From Castanea sativa (Eukaryota; Streptophyta; Magnoliopsida; Fagales; Fagaceae), in contig NC_134013.1 of the NCBI RefSeq assembly GCF_040712315.1, positions 19,971,001-20,035,000 on the forward strand: a stretch of DNA of 64,000 nucleotides, read 5' to 3'. Within the stretch, counting starts at the first letter, position 1. Each line of letters starts with the position of its first letter. The position numbers and the translations under genes were made by a program. Shown here one piece after another: positions 10,967-22,190 of this stretch. The notes below the pieces were generated by a model. The model saw only the letters and a program-made list of their open reading frames with translations. It was not told the DNA's origin and did no database searches.

Positions 10967-11713
10967 ACTTATTATTAGTGGTTCCTTGGTTTTAAGCTTT
11001 AATCTTACATTATTTCACATATACATCTAACTTTGTTTTTGTATGATATCTTAAAGGAAGTGGGAAGAGAAGGAAGATAGAAAATTTGAAGCTGAAGTTT
11101 TTTGAGTAAGTCATACATATCTAATTAACTTTAAGAGCTAGCCTATAAGCAATTATCAGCTTGTAAGTACATTATTAGCAAAATTAAATACAAGCATGAT
11201 ATCAAAGGAAAAAAAAAAAAAAGGAATCAGAAGAGAGAAAGATGACTGCAAAACCTAGAAAATAAAGTGTAATAGGATAATACCTTTGTTTAATATGCCT
11301 CATCAATTTCTACTTTGTCCTCTCCTATAATTTTTGGTCTCCCATCAAAGTCGTTCTAAAAGCTTCGGCTTCAAAAAAGTGACATTCCACTACCACATAT
11401 GAGTGGTCTAAATCTTTCACTATAACATATTGGAAATAACATCCTTTTTCACGTAAAATCAAAACATAACACATCACAATATCACATCAATTTTAATAAA
11501 CAAAGGTGACATGGAGAGATTCGAAAATTCATGGTTTATAGTTGTCCATTAGTGTATGTACTCTCATAGAGTTGGTGGATCCCAGTTCTCACCAACAGAG
11601 GTCAATCTGGGGGCTGAAAATTCCATATTGGTGACTCTTTTTTTTTTTTCTTTTTTTTTTTTTTCTTTTTTCTATAGTAGTTTCTAGTGGAGCATCTGAC
11701 TCAATATGCACTT

Positions 11714-12382
11714 TGATAGGGTACTGATTTTGCCTATCTCCAAGTCGTCCATACAGGTCGTCCGTAACCCGGCTGAAATTGTAAACACCTCGGAAACCTA
11801 CCTGTAACTACCTCGTCCAAGGAAGAAGAGCCTTGGACGAGGTAAGCGCCACCAGAGAATGAGGCACTCGTCCAGAGTGCTGACAACCTCGTCTTGAAGG
11901 AATTCTTCTATTAGACGAGACGGCCCCTGCGCAGGTGCCAAAGTACACTCGACGAAGAAATGCCAGGACGAGGGTATCATACTTAGGAAAATCTCCGAAT
12001 ATAATGTGATAATTCATTATCCCACGCATAACTGCCAGGTATCCATTGTGAAATAGAAGCATAACTCCTAAACGGTTATGGAAGTTATATTTAATCCTTG
12101 CGCCTCCTTGAATCCAGGGAAGGTTCCAATTTCGATAACCGTCTATGAGAACACTATATAATGACTGATTCAGAAAAAGCAAAGGTACGTTGTGATTTTT
12201 CTCCCAAAAAGTTGGAACTCCAAAAATATAGAGAGAAAAACTAACTTTGCCATCGGAGGGTTTTTGGCCGACAGCCCCGGTCACCTTTGATTCGCTTTTC
12301 TTTTTTTCTTCAGGCCGTTGAGAGAGCAAGTGGTCCTTTCAAGTCCGAAGCATCCAGCCTACTGATCTTCTTTGCATCATCA
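11714..12382 (+). mobile_element. Solo LTR of an unidentified LTR retrotransposon (669 bp)
   Basis: The termini are TGATAGGG and CATCATCA, flanked on both sides by CACTT (11709-11713 and 12383-12387), a perfect 5-bp target duplication. A TATA-like CTATATAATG lies near 12152, followed by a leader-like stretch, as expected of U3-R. No PBS or coding region is attached. Family not recognised; open frames inside it are not genes. Confidence 0.85.
11810..11843. other. Perfect 13-bp inverted repeat inside the solo LTR
   Basis: The arms are ACCTCGTCCAAGG (11810-11822) and CCTTGGACGAGGT (11831-11843), separated by an 8-bp purine loop. It could fold as a stable hairpin in DNA or RNA. Confidence 0.9.
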
Positions 12383-13033
12383 CACTTAATTTATCTTAGT
12401 ATTCTCACATAAAATAACATTCTGAACTATAAATCCTTCGATTAGTGTTAATTAATTTGTACCTAACATTCTTAACACTTGTATCACTCTTTTTGACAGG
12501 AATGACTAAATAATTCTAAGAGAAAGACATAAATAACCATCTCATCACTTTTGCCTGCAATCATGAAATGATATCTGTATACTTCAGCATAGCAAAAGTG
12601 CAATGTCAAAAAGCTTAACATCATTGGGTATTTCTTTTTTTTCTCTAATATGTCCATGCATGATATGCTTAATAAAAGAAAAATATGCAAAGAAAATTAA
12701 AGCAAATACATCAAAATGCTTTAAAATATTTTTTGCAAGCATGTATTCTAGGAGATGTGGGAGTTATAGGATGTATCTCAAAGGTGATAGTCCCCATCAA
12801 GAAATTATGATCGTGCGTAAGTTAAATTGATTTACTCATATCTCAAATCGTTATAACATAGAGACACTTATGCAATCTTGCAATATTTTTCACACACAAC
12901 GCGCAATATTCTTTACTACTTTTGATATAGGTGCATGTACAAAGTGATTTGGCCATCACAAGGTTTGTATGTGTTAATGTAACTCACTAAACTGTCTTAA
13001 CTTGTTTTTGAAATATAAAATTGGATAGACTTG

Positions 13034-13068
<35 letters not shown>
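13034..13068. repeat. (GT)n microsatellite
   Basis: About 17 GT units within the copia-derived left arm. The same place in the right arm carries (AC)n at 26751-26798, and the nested element has a shorter (GT)n at 32197-32214. Confidence 0.9.
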
Positions 13069-13069
<1 letters not shown>

Positions 13070-14076
13070 TTTGGATCTAAATGCATGACATTTTTCTTGA
13101 TTGAGAGATGATTTTGAGAGCTTAAAATGTTGGTTGGATCCTTGGTTGAGTAGCATGTTTGATTGAATTCAAGTCTGTGTTTTCTCTTCTTTGAAAAACT
13201 ATTTTTAAGCAATCTTGACAACTTCTCGACACCTCTTGACAGCTAAGCTATCTACTCTTCAGCTTCTTTTTATCGCAATCTCGATAGCTATCTACTCTTC
13301 AGCTTCTTTTTATCGCAATCTCGATAGCTTCTCTATAGCTCTTCGATCCATCGAGAAAGTTTTCGTCTCATCGATAGATTCTCGATAACTCCTTGATCCA
13401 TTGAGCCTCTTTGCTGTGAAAATCTCTAGACAGCTCCTCAATAGCTATTTCTCACTGTTTTAATTCTCGACAGCTCTTGATAGTTCTCAATCCATTGAGA
13501 ATCATGAGATTCCTATAAATAGGATTAGCGCGATTTCAGTTCATTTCTCCCTGATCTCTCACGATAGAATCAGTCTCTTCAGCTCCGAAAACCTCCCTCA
13601 CTCACTCTAAACCTCTTCCCCACTCATTTTTCGGTCTCAAGATTTTCTTTCTTCTCTAGTATGATGCTTTCTCACTCATTAATCATGCATTTCATGTCTT
13701 TTGACTTAACTTTTGGGTTTTTTTTTTTTTTTTTTTGAAAAATTTTGGGGTTTTTCAAAATTTTTGAAGTTTTTGTGAAATTTTTGGGATGGGTATTGTT
13801 TAAATGATCTTGTAAATTTGCATTATAACAATGATTCATGCATTTTAGATGTGTGTTTCACCTTGTTGTAATGTTGTGTGCTGGTAGGTTTGGATTAGGC
13901 TGAGCCCATGAAGTCTTCCTTGCTATGAACTCTCTTCTTGCAAAGTTTTTCAAGAGTTTGTGTTAGGATATATTTTATTGTATTCAACAAGTGAGTATGA
14001 GTTGAGTGATTTATGACTTCTCTCATATGTTCATTTGTTTGTTGTAGTTTTGTGACGAATTAGCAAAGGGGGAGAT

Positions 14077-14973
14077 TGTTAGGACATATGTGATTCATGT
14101 TAGGAACATATGTCTATATTTTATGTAATTGGCTAATCCTTTGACAAAACGCACTTTACTTGTATTTGGATAGATTTAGGATGTGTTTAATACTTCAAGA
14201 AACAAGGTTTCAAGTTCAAGTGTTAAAACCATGCAAATCTGTCCAAATAACAAGTGAAGAAGTGTTGTTCATTAAATCTCGATAGCTAGCTTGACAGCTA
14301 GTATCTATCAAAATTTAAAAAACTGTTTCAACCCGAGACTCGATAGCTTCTCTATAGACAAGGTATTTATTGAGGTTTATGAAAAACAAATTTTCAGTTC
14401 TAATTTTCATCCAATCTGTGAATGTATATTTGAGCTTTCTTTTCTCGCAACCCTAAATATGTATAAGGATTATTTTAAAAGCCGTCACAGGTTGCACAAG
14501 TGCACAAGAGCACAATTGCACAAGTGTGAAGAAAAGTGTGATTAGAAACTTAGTTTGCCCTAGTTTATCTTGAAGAAGCTACTGTGTTTGTACACCATAG
14601 GGTTTTGTGACAAGTAACTTCGTGATCTTCATCATGTCACTACAGAATAAGTCCAATTAAGTATTGAGGTAAGGGTTCAACTGTAGGTTGGTATAAGGTA
14701 CTGGGATTCCTTTACTTGTAACCGCTTGTTTTGATAATAGTGGATTCTCAGAATTGGTGATCTTAAAATCACACAGTAGAGTTTTTGTCTCGGAGGTTTT
14801 CCCCATTCGTAAATAAATCACCGTATCAACTTTATTTTTCCGCTGCATTATACTTTCAGTTGGTAATTTGTTTATACTGCCACGTATATTGCATGTTAAT
14901 TTGATTAATCAATAAACTTATCTAATTAATCAATTAATTAATCAGAAGGGGTCAATACATTCTAGACCTATCA
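14077..14973 (+). repeat. Copy of the SIRE-A 3' LTR in the left arm (897 bp)
   Basis: It begins TGTTAGGACATATG after the purine tract AAAGGGGGAGAT and ends CCTATCA. The next five bases, TGGTA (14974-14978), equal the 5' target duplication of the full element at 37761-37765 (read minus). It is therefore a duplicate of that element's 3' end and not an independent insertion. Confidence 0.85.
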
Positions 14974-15009
14974 TGGTATCTAACTTAAACCAAAACTTTT
15001 TCCTTTGAA

Positions 15010-15115
15010 AAATTTGAATACATATATAAGGGTAAGGACTGAAGTTTAAGTCTCTACACATATATACATTTAGATTATGTTAGAATAAAATTTTTATCTT
15101 GTATTAAAAAAAATT
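15010..15115 (+). mobile_element. 3' part of a SINE
   Basis: The TTTAAGTCTCTACACATATATACATTT to TTATCTTGTATTAAA pattern, described by its ends only, follows the 3' half of the SINE at 10815-10966. The B-box half remains and the A-box half is missing. The inverted counterpart is at 22040-22155 in the right arm. Confidence 0.55.
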
Positions 15116-15667
15116 TGTATACATGGCATGAAATAATTGGCACATGTGGGAATGATGAATCATTGAGATGAAATTACCCCTCAATGTCTCCCATGGATTT
15201 CAGCAAAAATCCCCAATCAATTATTAATAATAGATCAAATTCTGTTGGCTAACAATGGTGTGCATGCGTATAATGACCATACCACTGATGAGTTAATAAC
15301 ATGGGTAAAAAAATGTGTTTTCAATTGTAGGCCATACTGTCAGCAGCAAGCATATATGTACATGTTGTCTTGTCTTCTGGTAATGACAAACAAGTTAGAT
15401 GTTGGGAACTTGAAGGGAATAAGGTCAGAACCTCTATGTATTCCAAATTTTCGGACAAGGCTTCAATTTTTTTCATTCATTTTTTTTTTTTTTTGATGGG
15501 CAATTTTTTTTCATTCATAGTTTAACTGATTAATGATTATTGATATGTAGTAGTTATTATTTATTAATTAAATAATCAAATAAAAATTCGCTTATTTGAG
15601 TTAGAAAAAATTTCTATAAACAAGTTTCCATATCAACCTTGTTCTTAAATTATTTATCAACCTTGTT

Positions 15668-16285
15668 CTATATACATTTGAGGTTATTATTATAGTTCTT
15701 TTACCTATCCCTTCAATTGTTGTTTCTTTTCTTTCTTTATGCACATGATTCTTATCTCTTGTATGCAATCTTTTATTTCTGTCTCACACTAAGATGTCTT
15801 GATGAGTTTTGTTTAAAGTGTTTCAGAAATACAAGTTGTCAAAGTCTTCTTTGCTATGAACTCTCTCCTTGCAAAGTTTTTCAAGAGTTTGTATTAGGAT
15901 AAATTTTATTGTATTCAACAAGTGAGTATGAGTTGAGTGATTTATGACTTCTCTCATATGTTCATTTGTTTGTTGTAGTTTTGTCACGGATTACCAAAGG
16001 GGGAGATTGTTAAGACATATGTGATTCATGTTAGGAACACATGTCAATATTTTATGTAATTGGCTAATCCTTTGACAAAACGCACTCTACTTGTGTTTGG
16101 ATAGATTTAGGATGTGTTTAGTATTTCAAGAAATAAGGTTTCAAGTTCAAATGTTAAAACCATGCAAGTCTGTCCAAGAATCAAGTGAAGAAGTGTTGTT
16201 CATTAAATCTCGACAGCTAGTATCTATCGAGATCTAAAAAATTGTTTCAGCCCGAGACTCGACAGCTTCTCAATAGATAGGGGTG
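15668..16285 (+). mobile_element. Third fragment of the SIRE-A 3' end (pre-LTR DNA plus first about 265 bp of LTR)
   Basis: It matches the reverse complement of about 22830-23425: the non-coding stretch before the LTR, the polypurine tract, then the LTR start TGTTAAGACATATG at 16018. It breaks off near 16285, about 225 bp before the glycosyltransferase ATG. A short AACCTTGTTCT repeat at 15636 and 15658 marks the junction with the left arm. Confidence 0.75.
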
Positions 16286-16511
16286 GATAAAAATATTTTA
16301 TGGTATGTTTTTGTTTTTTGAGAGAGATATTTAATGGTAAGTTGGTCATTGTAATTACTCCATTGTTTTTTAATTATTAGGTTGGTAAGTTGGTCATTGC
16401 CATTACAGGATTATTTTAAATTTTACCATATGATATAGAACTCAGCCAACAAACCCAATGAGTTGAAAGACACATTCACCACCTTCAGCCAGAAAATTGA
16501 AAGAAAAAAAA
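16286..16511 (+). promoter_or_regulatory. Proximal upstream region of the glycosyltransferase gene
   Basis: About 225 bp separate the truncated copia fragment from the ATG. The stretch is AT-rich and includes a duplicated GGTAAGTTGGTCATTG motif (about 16337 and 16384). No clear TATA box can be assigned. Any longer promoter must lie in retroelement DNA. Confidence 0.4.
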
Positions 16512-18053
16512 ATGGGGTCTAAAACTCATGAATACATAGTGATGCTACCATTCTTGGCTCAAGGTCATCTCATACCATTCCTAGCACTAGCAAGACAAAT
16601 CCACCAAAGAACTGGCTTCACCATCACCATAGCCAACACTCCCCTCAACATCAAATACCTTCGCTCAACCATATTATCCCATGATCATGATCATGATCTG
16701 CACTCAAACTCTTCATCTGATTCCAATTTCATCCACCTTGCTGAGCTCCCTTTCTGCAGTACCCAACATGGGTTACCCCCAAACACAGAGAACACAGAGA
16801 ACTTGTCACTCAAAGACATAGCAACTCTTTGTCATGCATCAATGACCCTTGAAGTTCCTTTCCATAGTTTGGTCCGTGATATAACAGACAAAGAGGGTAA
16901 GCCTCCTCTTTGTATTATATCAGATGTGTTCTTTGGTTGGGCTGTGAATGTTGCAAACAGCATAGGTTGTGCTAGTATTAATTTCACCACTTGTGGTGCC
17001 TATGGCACTTCGGCTTATATCTCTTTCTGGCTGAATCTCCCACATCGTTTTTCTGAATCCGATGAGTTTGCTCTTCCGGGGTTTCCTGATAGATGTCAAT
17101 TTCGTACCTCACAACTGCACCCATTTGCAAGAGCTGCTGATGGTACGGACACATGGTCTACATATATGCAGCCGCTTATTTCATATTCATTGCAGTCTCA
17201 TGGATGGTTGTGTAACACAGTTGAGGAATTTGAACCTTTAGGCTTGGAAATTCTGAGAAAATACATCAAACTTCCTGTTTGGACTATTGGTCCTCTTCTT
17301 CCCTCAGCTGCCTCTAAGAAATGTTCAGACTCCAATATTTTTAGACAGCGTACCGGTAAGAAGCACGATATATCACCTGAAAAATGCATTGAATGGCTCA
17401 GTCTTCATCATCCAGGTACAGTTCTTTATATCTCGTTTGGTTCACAGAACACTATCAGTGCCTCTCAAATGATGGAGTTAGCTCTAGGTTTGGAAGCTAG
17501 TGGAAAACCTTTCATTTGGGTGCTAAGGCCACCTCTTGGTTTCGACATAAAAGGTGAATTTAGAGAAGAATGGTTGCCAGAAGGGTTTGAAAAGCGAAAG
17601 AATGAAAGCAAACGAGGGTTGTTGGTTCAAAACTGGGCACCCCAGTTGGAGATTCTGTCACATGAATCAATTGGTACATTTTTAAGCCACTGTGGCTGGA
17701 ACTCAGTGTTGGAGAGCTTAAGCCAAGGTGTGCCTATTATAGGGTGGCCTATGGCGGCGGAACAGATTTACAATTCGAAGATGCTGGTGGAAGAGATGGG
17801 GGTGTGTGTGGAGTTGACATGGGGAGTGCAGAGAGAGATTGAAAGGAAGGAAGTGAAGAGGGTGATAGACTTGGTCATGAACAAGAACGAGGGCCAAGGC
17901 AAGGAGATGAAGAAGAAGGCTTCTGAGATTGGAGAGCGAATAAGGGCAGCAACAAAGCATCAAGAGGAGGGGTCTTCTGTCAAAGCATTGGATGAATTTG
18001 TAACAACAATTTTAGCCAAGACGACATTAGAGTATCATAATCATAAAAAATAG
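16512..18053 (+). CDS. UGT92A1: UDP-glycosyltransferase, UGT92A1-like (513 aa, single exon)
   Basis: A family-1 glycosyltransferase that transfers sugar, most likely glucose, from UDP-sugar to a small plant metabolite in the cytosol; the acceptor is unknown. The ATG at 16512 sits in a good plant context (AAAAAATGGG), and MGSKTHEYIV starts as this family does. The likely catalytic His is His19 (AQGHLIP), with Asp138 (ISDVFFGW) as its partner. The 44-residue PSPG box spans Trp375-Gln418 and includes HCGWNS and the final Glu-Gln typical of UDP-glucose users. The ADGTDTWS segment and overall length resemble Arabidopsis UGT92A1, by recall. No stop or frameshift, so it looks functional. It is the only intact host gene in the window and sits between inverted retroelement arms. 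Confidence 0.93.
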   Translation: MGSKTHEYIVMLPFLAQGHLIPFLALARQIHQRTGFTITIANTPLNIKYLRSTILSHDHDHDLHSNSSSDSNFIHLAELPFCSTQHGLPPNTENTENLSLKDIATLCHASMTLEVPFHSLVRDITDKEGKPPLCIISDVFFGWAVNVANSIGCASINFTTCGAYGTSAYISFWLNLPHRFSESDEFALPGFPDRCQFRTSQLHPFARAADGTDTWSTYMQPLISYSLQSHGWLCNTVEEFEPLGLEILRKYIKLPVWTIGPLLPSAASKKCSDSNIFRQRTGKKHDISPEKCIEWLSLHHPGTVLYISFGSQNTISASQMMELALGLEASGKPFIWVLRPPLGFDIKGEFREEWLPEGFEKRKNESKRGLLVQNWAPQLEILSHESIGTFLSHCGWNSVLESLSQGVPIIGWPMAAEQIYNSKMLVEEMGVCVELTWGVQREIERKEVKRVIDLVMNKNEGQGKEMKKKASEIGERIRAATKHQEEGSSVKALDEFVTTILAKTTLEYHNHKK

Positions 18054-19940
18054 TTTAGATTTGATTAGTTTATTTTATATGTTGGATCTACAGATCTTTT
18101 GTGTTAAACAGTTTGTGTACAATAACTATTACTGGAAACGATTTGCTTCGTTTCATTTCCTGTTATGTGAACCATCCTAAATTCCTGTGTAAGAATAAGA
18201 AGATGGGGAAAAGAATTCTAAACAAAATCTGTATTTTTCTTTTTGGGTGTTGAAACCATGTTGATTTTTATTCAATGTAAAAAATATAAATCTTGTCAAT
18301 TTAAAATGAAAATGTTCTATTTTATGATTTGTTTTATTTTTATGTCTAAGAGTATACAGAATAACATGAAAAGAATTCTAAATAAAATCTGTATTTTTCT
18401 TTTTGGGTGTTGAAACCATGTTGATTTTTATTCAATGTAAAAAATATAAATCTTGTCAATTTAAAATGAAAATATTCTATTTTATGATTTGTTTTATTTT
18501 TATGTCTAAGAGTATACAAAATAACATGTTATTTGAAATTTAAAAAATTACATGCCGTTAAATATACCTATAAAATTTTAAAAATTACATGTTTATGAAA
18601 GAAACTCCAGTCATATATAGAGAGCTACAACCAACAACATTGCCTAGATAGGTTGACAATTATTTATTTATTTATTTTTGATAATTCGATAGAACTATAA
18701 GAGGGAAATTTGAACTCTGAATGGCTTCATTGGAAACATCAAGAAGTGTCAACCGGTTAAGTTATAAGTTAATTGATAGTATTGTATTCTTATGTTTTTA
18801 AGGACTCTAGATCATCTTAGCAAAAAAAAAAGGGAAAAATTGAGGACTAAAAACTATATTTAAAAAAATGAAACTACAATTTAACATTATATGCGTGTAA
18901 TTATTATTATTATTTTTTAAAAGAATAGGTTTTTATTATATCTCCTATAATTAATTACCTAGGTTTTTCTTGAATAAGGTTCCTAATGGGGATGGAAGAG
19001 AATTATAGGGAAATTGATTTAATTCGAGATAGTTGCCTTCCATAGTGAAATATTAAGAGAGAGAAGAAATGTTTAAGAGAGAGAGAGAGAAAAGAAATGT
19101 ACTAAACAATCAATTGGTTTATTCTTCAATGATATCTAATGTTGAATTACAATTATGTATTTATAAGAGATTAGCTCTAATCTCATTAGCTCACATGTCT
19201 TAAGATAATTAGCTAGTTAATTCAACATGTACTCTATGAATTAAGTCATGTGCTAAATGAGCGATTAAACTAATAATATTTTAATTTACTAAAATCTGAA
19301 ATTATATTTAGGGATGACTTGCAGTATAATCTTAGCCCTTCATTGTTAATGATTGTGGATCAATGTTTATATGTAACCCATACAAAAATTGTAACATATG
19401 AATTTTTCTTTCTCTATTTGGCAAATAAACTATTGTAAAAATATATTTTAAGAAAATGAGAAGCTGGTTATTTTATTGAATTGAAGAAAATAGTACGTCT
19501 TGAGCCAAAACAGTCTCAATCATTTAGTGGACTTTTTATAACCAAACTACATCTTATTAAAAAAAAAAAAAAAAAAAAGTTACATAATCATAGTTGTCTC
19601 AATCATTCAAGGACTTCTTCTAACTAGAGTACATAATCAGATAAGCCTAGAGTACGCTTGATGGGTTGGCTTGTTCTCCTCCCTTTTCACATGTGAGAGA
19701 CGTTACGAGTAAAAATTTTGTAGCAAAGCTTGGATTCCTAGAGATTGAAGAAGTTGTACATGGGTGTTGTGAGAAGGCTTGTCACGTGATTTTTTTTTTT
19801 TTTTAGAGATAATTACAACATGCTGCTAACCCCATAACTCAAACCATTTTCTCCCCTAAACCTCCAAGCACTTTGTACATGAGGTGTTGTCAAATCAGCT
19901 ACAAGGTCTTTGGCGTTGTCACGTGAAATTGTTATTATTA
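18054..19940. other. Intergenic region after the glycosyltransferase
   Basis: It holds the gene's presumed 3' untranslated region, a 160-bp tandem duplication (18209-18528), A/T-rich tracts and a short GA-rich stretch near 19078. No coding signal seen. Confidence 0.6.
18209..18528. repeat. Two tandem copies of a 160-bp unit
   Basis: Copies 18209-18368 and 18369-18528 differ at only a few bases, both running from AAAGAATTCTAAA to ATAACATG. It is a recent local duplication 155 bp after the glycosyltransferase stop. Confidence 0.9.
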
Positions 19941-21135
19941 GGGTAAAGTACAAGTTTTGTCCCTAACCTTTCACTTCCTTTCAATCTCTCTCTGCACTCC
20001 CCATGTTTATTAAATGTGTCAATTTAATTCCTAAACTTTTAATATCATATTAAAATAGTCAATGTCGTTAAGTAGTAGATGGAAAAAGTTGACATAGCTA
20101 ATAGTGATATTAAAATATTATTTTTATGTCATATAAGCTGCCACATAAGATGCCACAAGTCCTTAATTCATAAAATAAAATATTTAAATTATTTTATTTT
20201 CAGATTTGAAAATTTTTCTTTTATTTTCCTTTGATTTCTTGGTAACCAAACACAAATACACATTATAAACTTAGAAAAATAGAGGAAGCCCAATTAAGTA
20301 GGACCCACACCCACTCAAGCCTCCATAATATGCAAGTAATTCAAGTTGCCTAATGATGTAAATCATGATTCTCCAAATGCCAAGCAAATCAACTAAACAT
20401 CATCACCACATATATACACCATCAACGACGTAATCCCCTAAATGTCCTCCTTCATGAACTTTGACAATGATCCATTTGCCCTCAACACCCCCATATTCCA
20501 AGCAAACTCTCCCAAATTCACACCCTCACTGCCACCAACACTTTCCTAACACTTCTTCTTAGAGCTTAATTGCACGAAAGCCAAACCAGGCATGTCATTT
20601 GCATACTCCACCGTAGCTTTCCACTAGGCATGTCTTCACATTCTTATTATACACTTTAGCTTTGGCATCACCAAATCCATGTGAGAGGAAGAAGAGGTGA
20701 GAGAAAAGATTGAAGAAATTCATTTATTGTTTAGTGTTCCTCTACCAGAGGTTTTTTATGGCTAGAGAAATTATGAAAACCTTGGGAAAATGTGGGAAAT
20801 GATTGAAATTGGGTTTTGAATTATGGGTTTTTAACCTATTTGGTTACCAAGAAAGCAAAGGAAAAGAAAAGGAAAGAAAACTTTCAAATATGAAAATAAA
20901 CTAACTCTAAATAATTTATTTTTAAATTAAGGACACATGGCAACTTATGTGGCATAAAAATAAATATTTTTTCTCACTGTTAGTTGCATCAATTTTTTCC
21001 ATCCACTACTTAATGATAGGGACTATTTTGACACAATATCAAAAAGCTTAGGAACTAAATTGAAACATTTGAAACATTAGGGACCAAATTGAAAAAAAAA
21101 ATGTAAAGTTTAAGGACCAAACTTTTAATTTATCC
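19941..21135. mobile_element. Non-autonomous Mutator-like (MULE) element with long terminal inverted repeats
   Basis: The ends GGGTAAAGTACAAG and (reverse) GGATAAATTAAAAG open inverted repeats of roughly 300 bp, which include shared GACTATTTT, GTTGACA/TTGCATC and TGCCACATAAG-type segments in inverted order. Nine bp, TTATTATTA, flank both ends (19932-19940 and 21136-21144), the Mutator target size, though the target is low-complexity. The 500-bp centre has no transposase; its origin is unknown. Confidence 0.75.
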
Positions 21136-21144
21136 TTATTATTA

Positions 21145-21504
21145 TTTTTGTTTGGATAAAACATGAAATTTCTAATTTAATATCTACTCTTTATTATATA
21201 TATAATACTCTTTAACTTAATGAAATTTTAAAAATTAATATGTTGTGAGGAGTAGCAACTATTATCTCTTTAGGGTAATTATATAATATTTTGATAAAAT
21301 AATAAATATGTATTCTTTCCTCTCACATAATGATCAGTTCTATTAATTAATTTATGGTAGGACTCACTTTTCATGTGAATTCTTCTCAAATTGAACTAAA
21401 TTGAAAGATCTCTAATAAGGTATAATTTTTTTTTCCTACAAATCAATGCATTGAGGTTATAAATAAATTTTAGGGCAGAGATTTTTTTATTTTTTTTTAT
21501 TGAG
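21145..21504. other. AT-rich spacer, nothing recognised
   Basis: Low-complexity AT-rich DNA between the MULE and the right arm of the inverted duplication. No gene or repeat assigned. Confidence 0.5.
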
Positions 21505-22039
21505 AAATAATTTAAGAACAAGGTTGATATAGAAACTTGTTTATAGAAATTTTTTCTAACTCAAATAAGCGAATTTTTATTTGATTATTTAATTAATAAA
21601 TAATAACTACTACATATCAATAATCATTAATCAGTTAAACTATGAATGAAAAAAAATTGCCCATAAAAAAAAAATGAACGAAAAAAATTGAAGCCTTGTC
21701 CGAAAATTTGGAATACATAGAGGTTCTGACCTTATTCCCTTCAAGTTCCCAACATCTAACTTGTTTGTCATTACCAGAAGACAAGACAACATGTGCATGT
21801 ACATATATGCTTGCTGCTGACAGTATGGCCTACAATTGAAAACACATTTTTTTACCCATGTTATTAACTCATCAGTGGTATGGTCATTATACGCATGCAC
21901 ACCATTGTTAGCCAACAGAATTTGATCTATTATTAATAATTGATTGGGGATTTTTGCTGAAATCCATGGGAGACATTGAGGGGTAATTTCATCTCAATGA
22001 TTCATCATTCCCACATGTGCCAATTAATTATTTCATGCC

Positions 22040-22155
22040 ATGTATACAAATTTTTTTTAATACAAGATAAAAATTTTATTCTAACATAATCTAAATGTAT
22101 ATGTGTGTAGAGACTTAAACTTCAGTCCTTACCCTTATATATGTATTCAAATTTT
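22040..22155 (-). mobile_element. 3' part of a SINE (right-arm counterpart)
   Basis: The inverted equivalent of 15010-15115, carried with the flank of the duplication. Confidence 0.5.
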
Positions 22156-22190
22156 TCAAAGGAAAAAGTTTTGGTTTAAGTTAGATAACA

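Larger units (their letters stand above)
9552..11713. other. Intergenic region, no host gene seen
   Basis: AT-rich DNA with no convincing coding frame. It holds the MITE-like element at 10026-10184, a 20-G run at 10530-10549, a SINE at 10815-10966 and A/T-rich tracts such as 11637-11671. Confidence 0.6.
12470..15655. repeat. Left arm of a large inverted duplication
   Basis: It matches the reverse complement of 21505-27365. In order: 12470-13910 (internal non-coding part of the SIRE-type copia element), a deletion join, 13910-14076, the LTR 14077-14973, then flanking host DNA 14974-15655. About 2.7 kb present in the right arm (23246-25959, including ORF3) is missing here, joined at CATG/AAGTCTTCC. 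The boundaries were estimated by eye within about 20 bp. Confidence 0.8.

Noticed and set aside
15245..15496. Open frame MANNGVHAYNDHT repeated at 21915-21640
   Set aside because: Its conservation reflects the recent inverted duplication; no known motif, ends in a T-run, no splice support.
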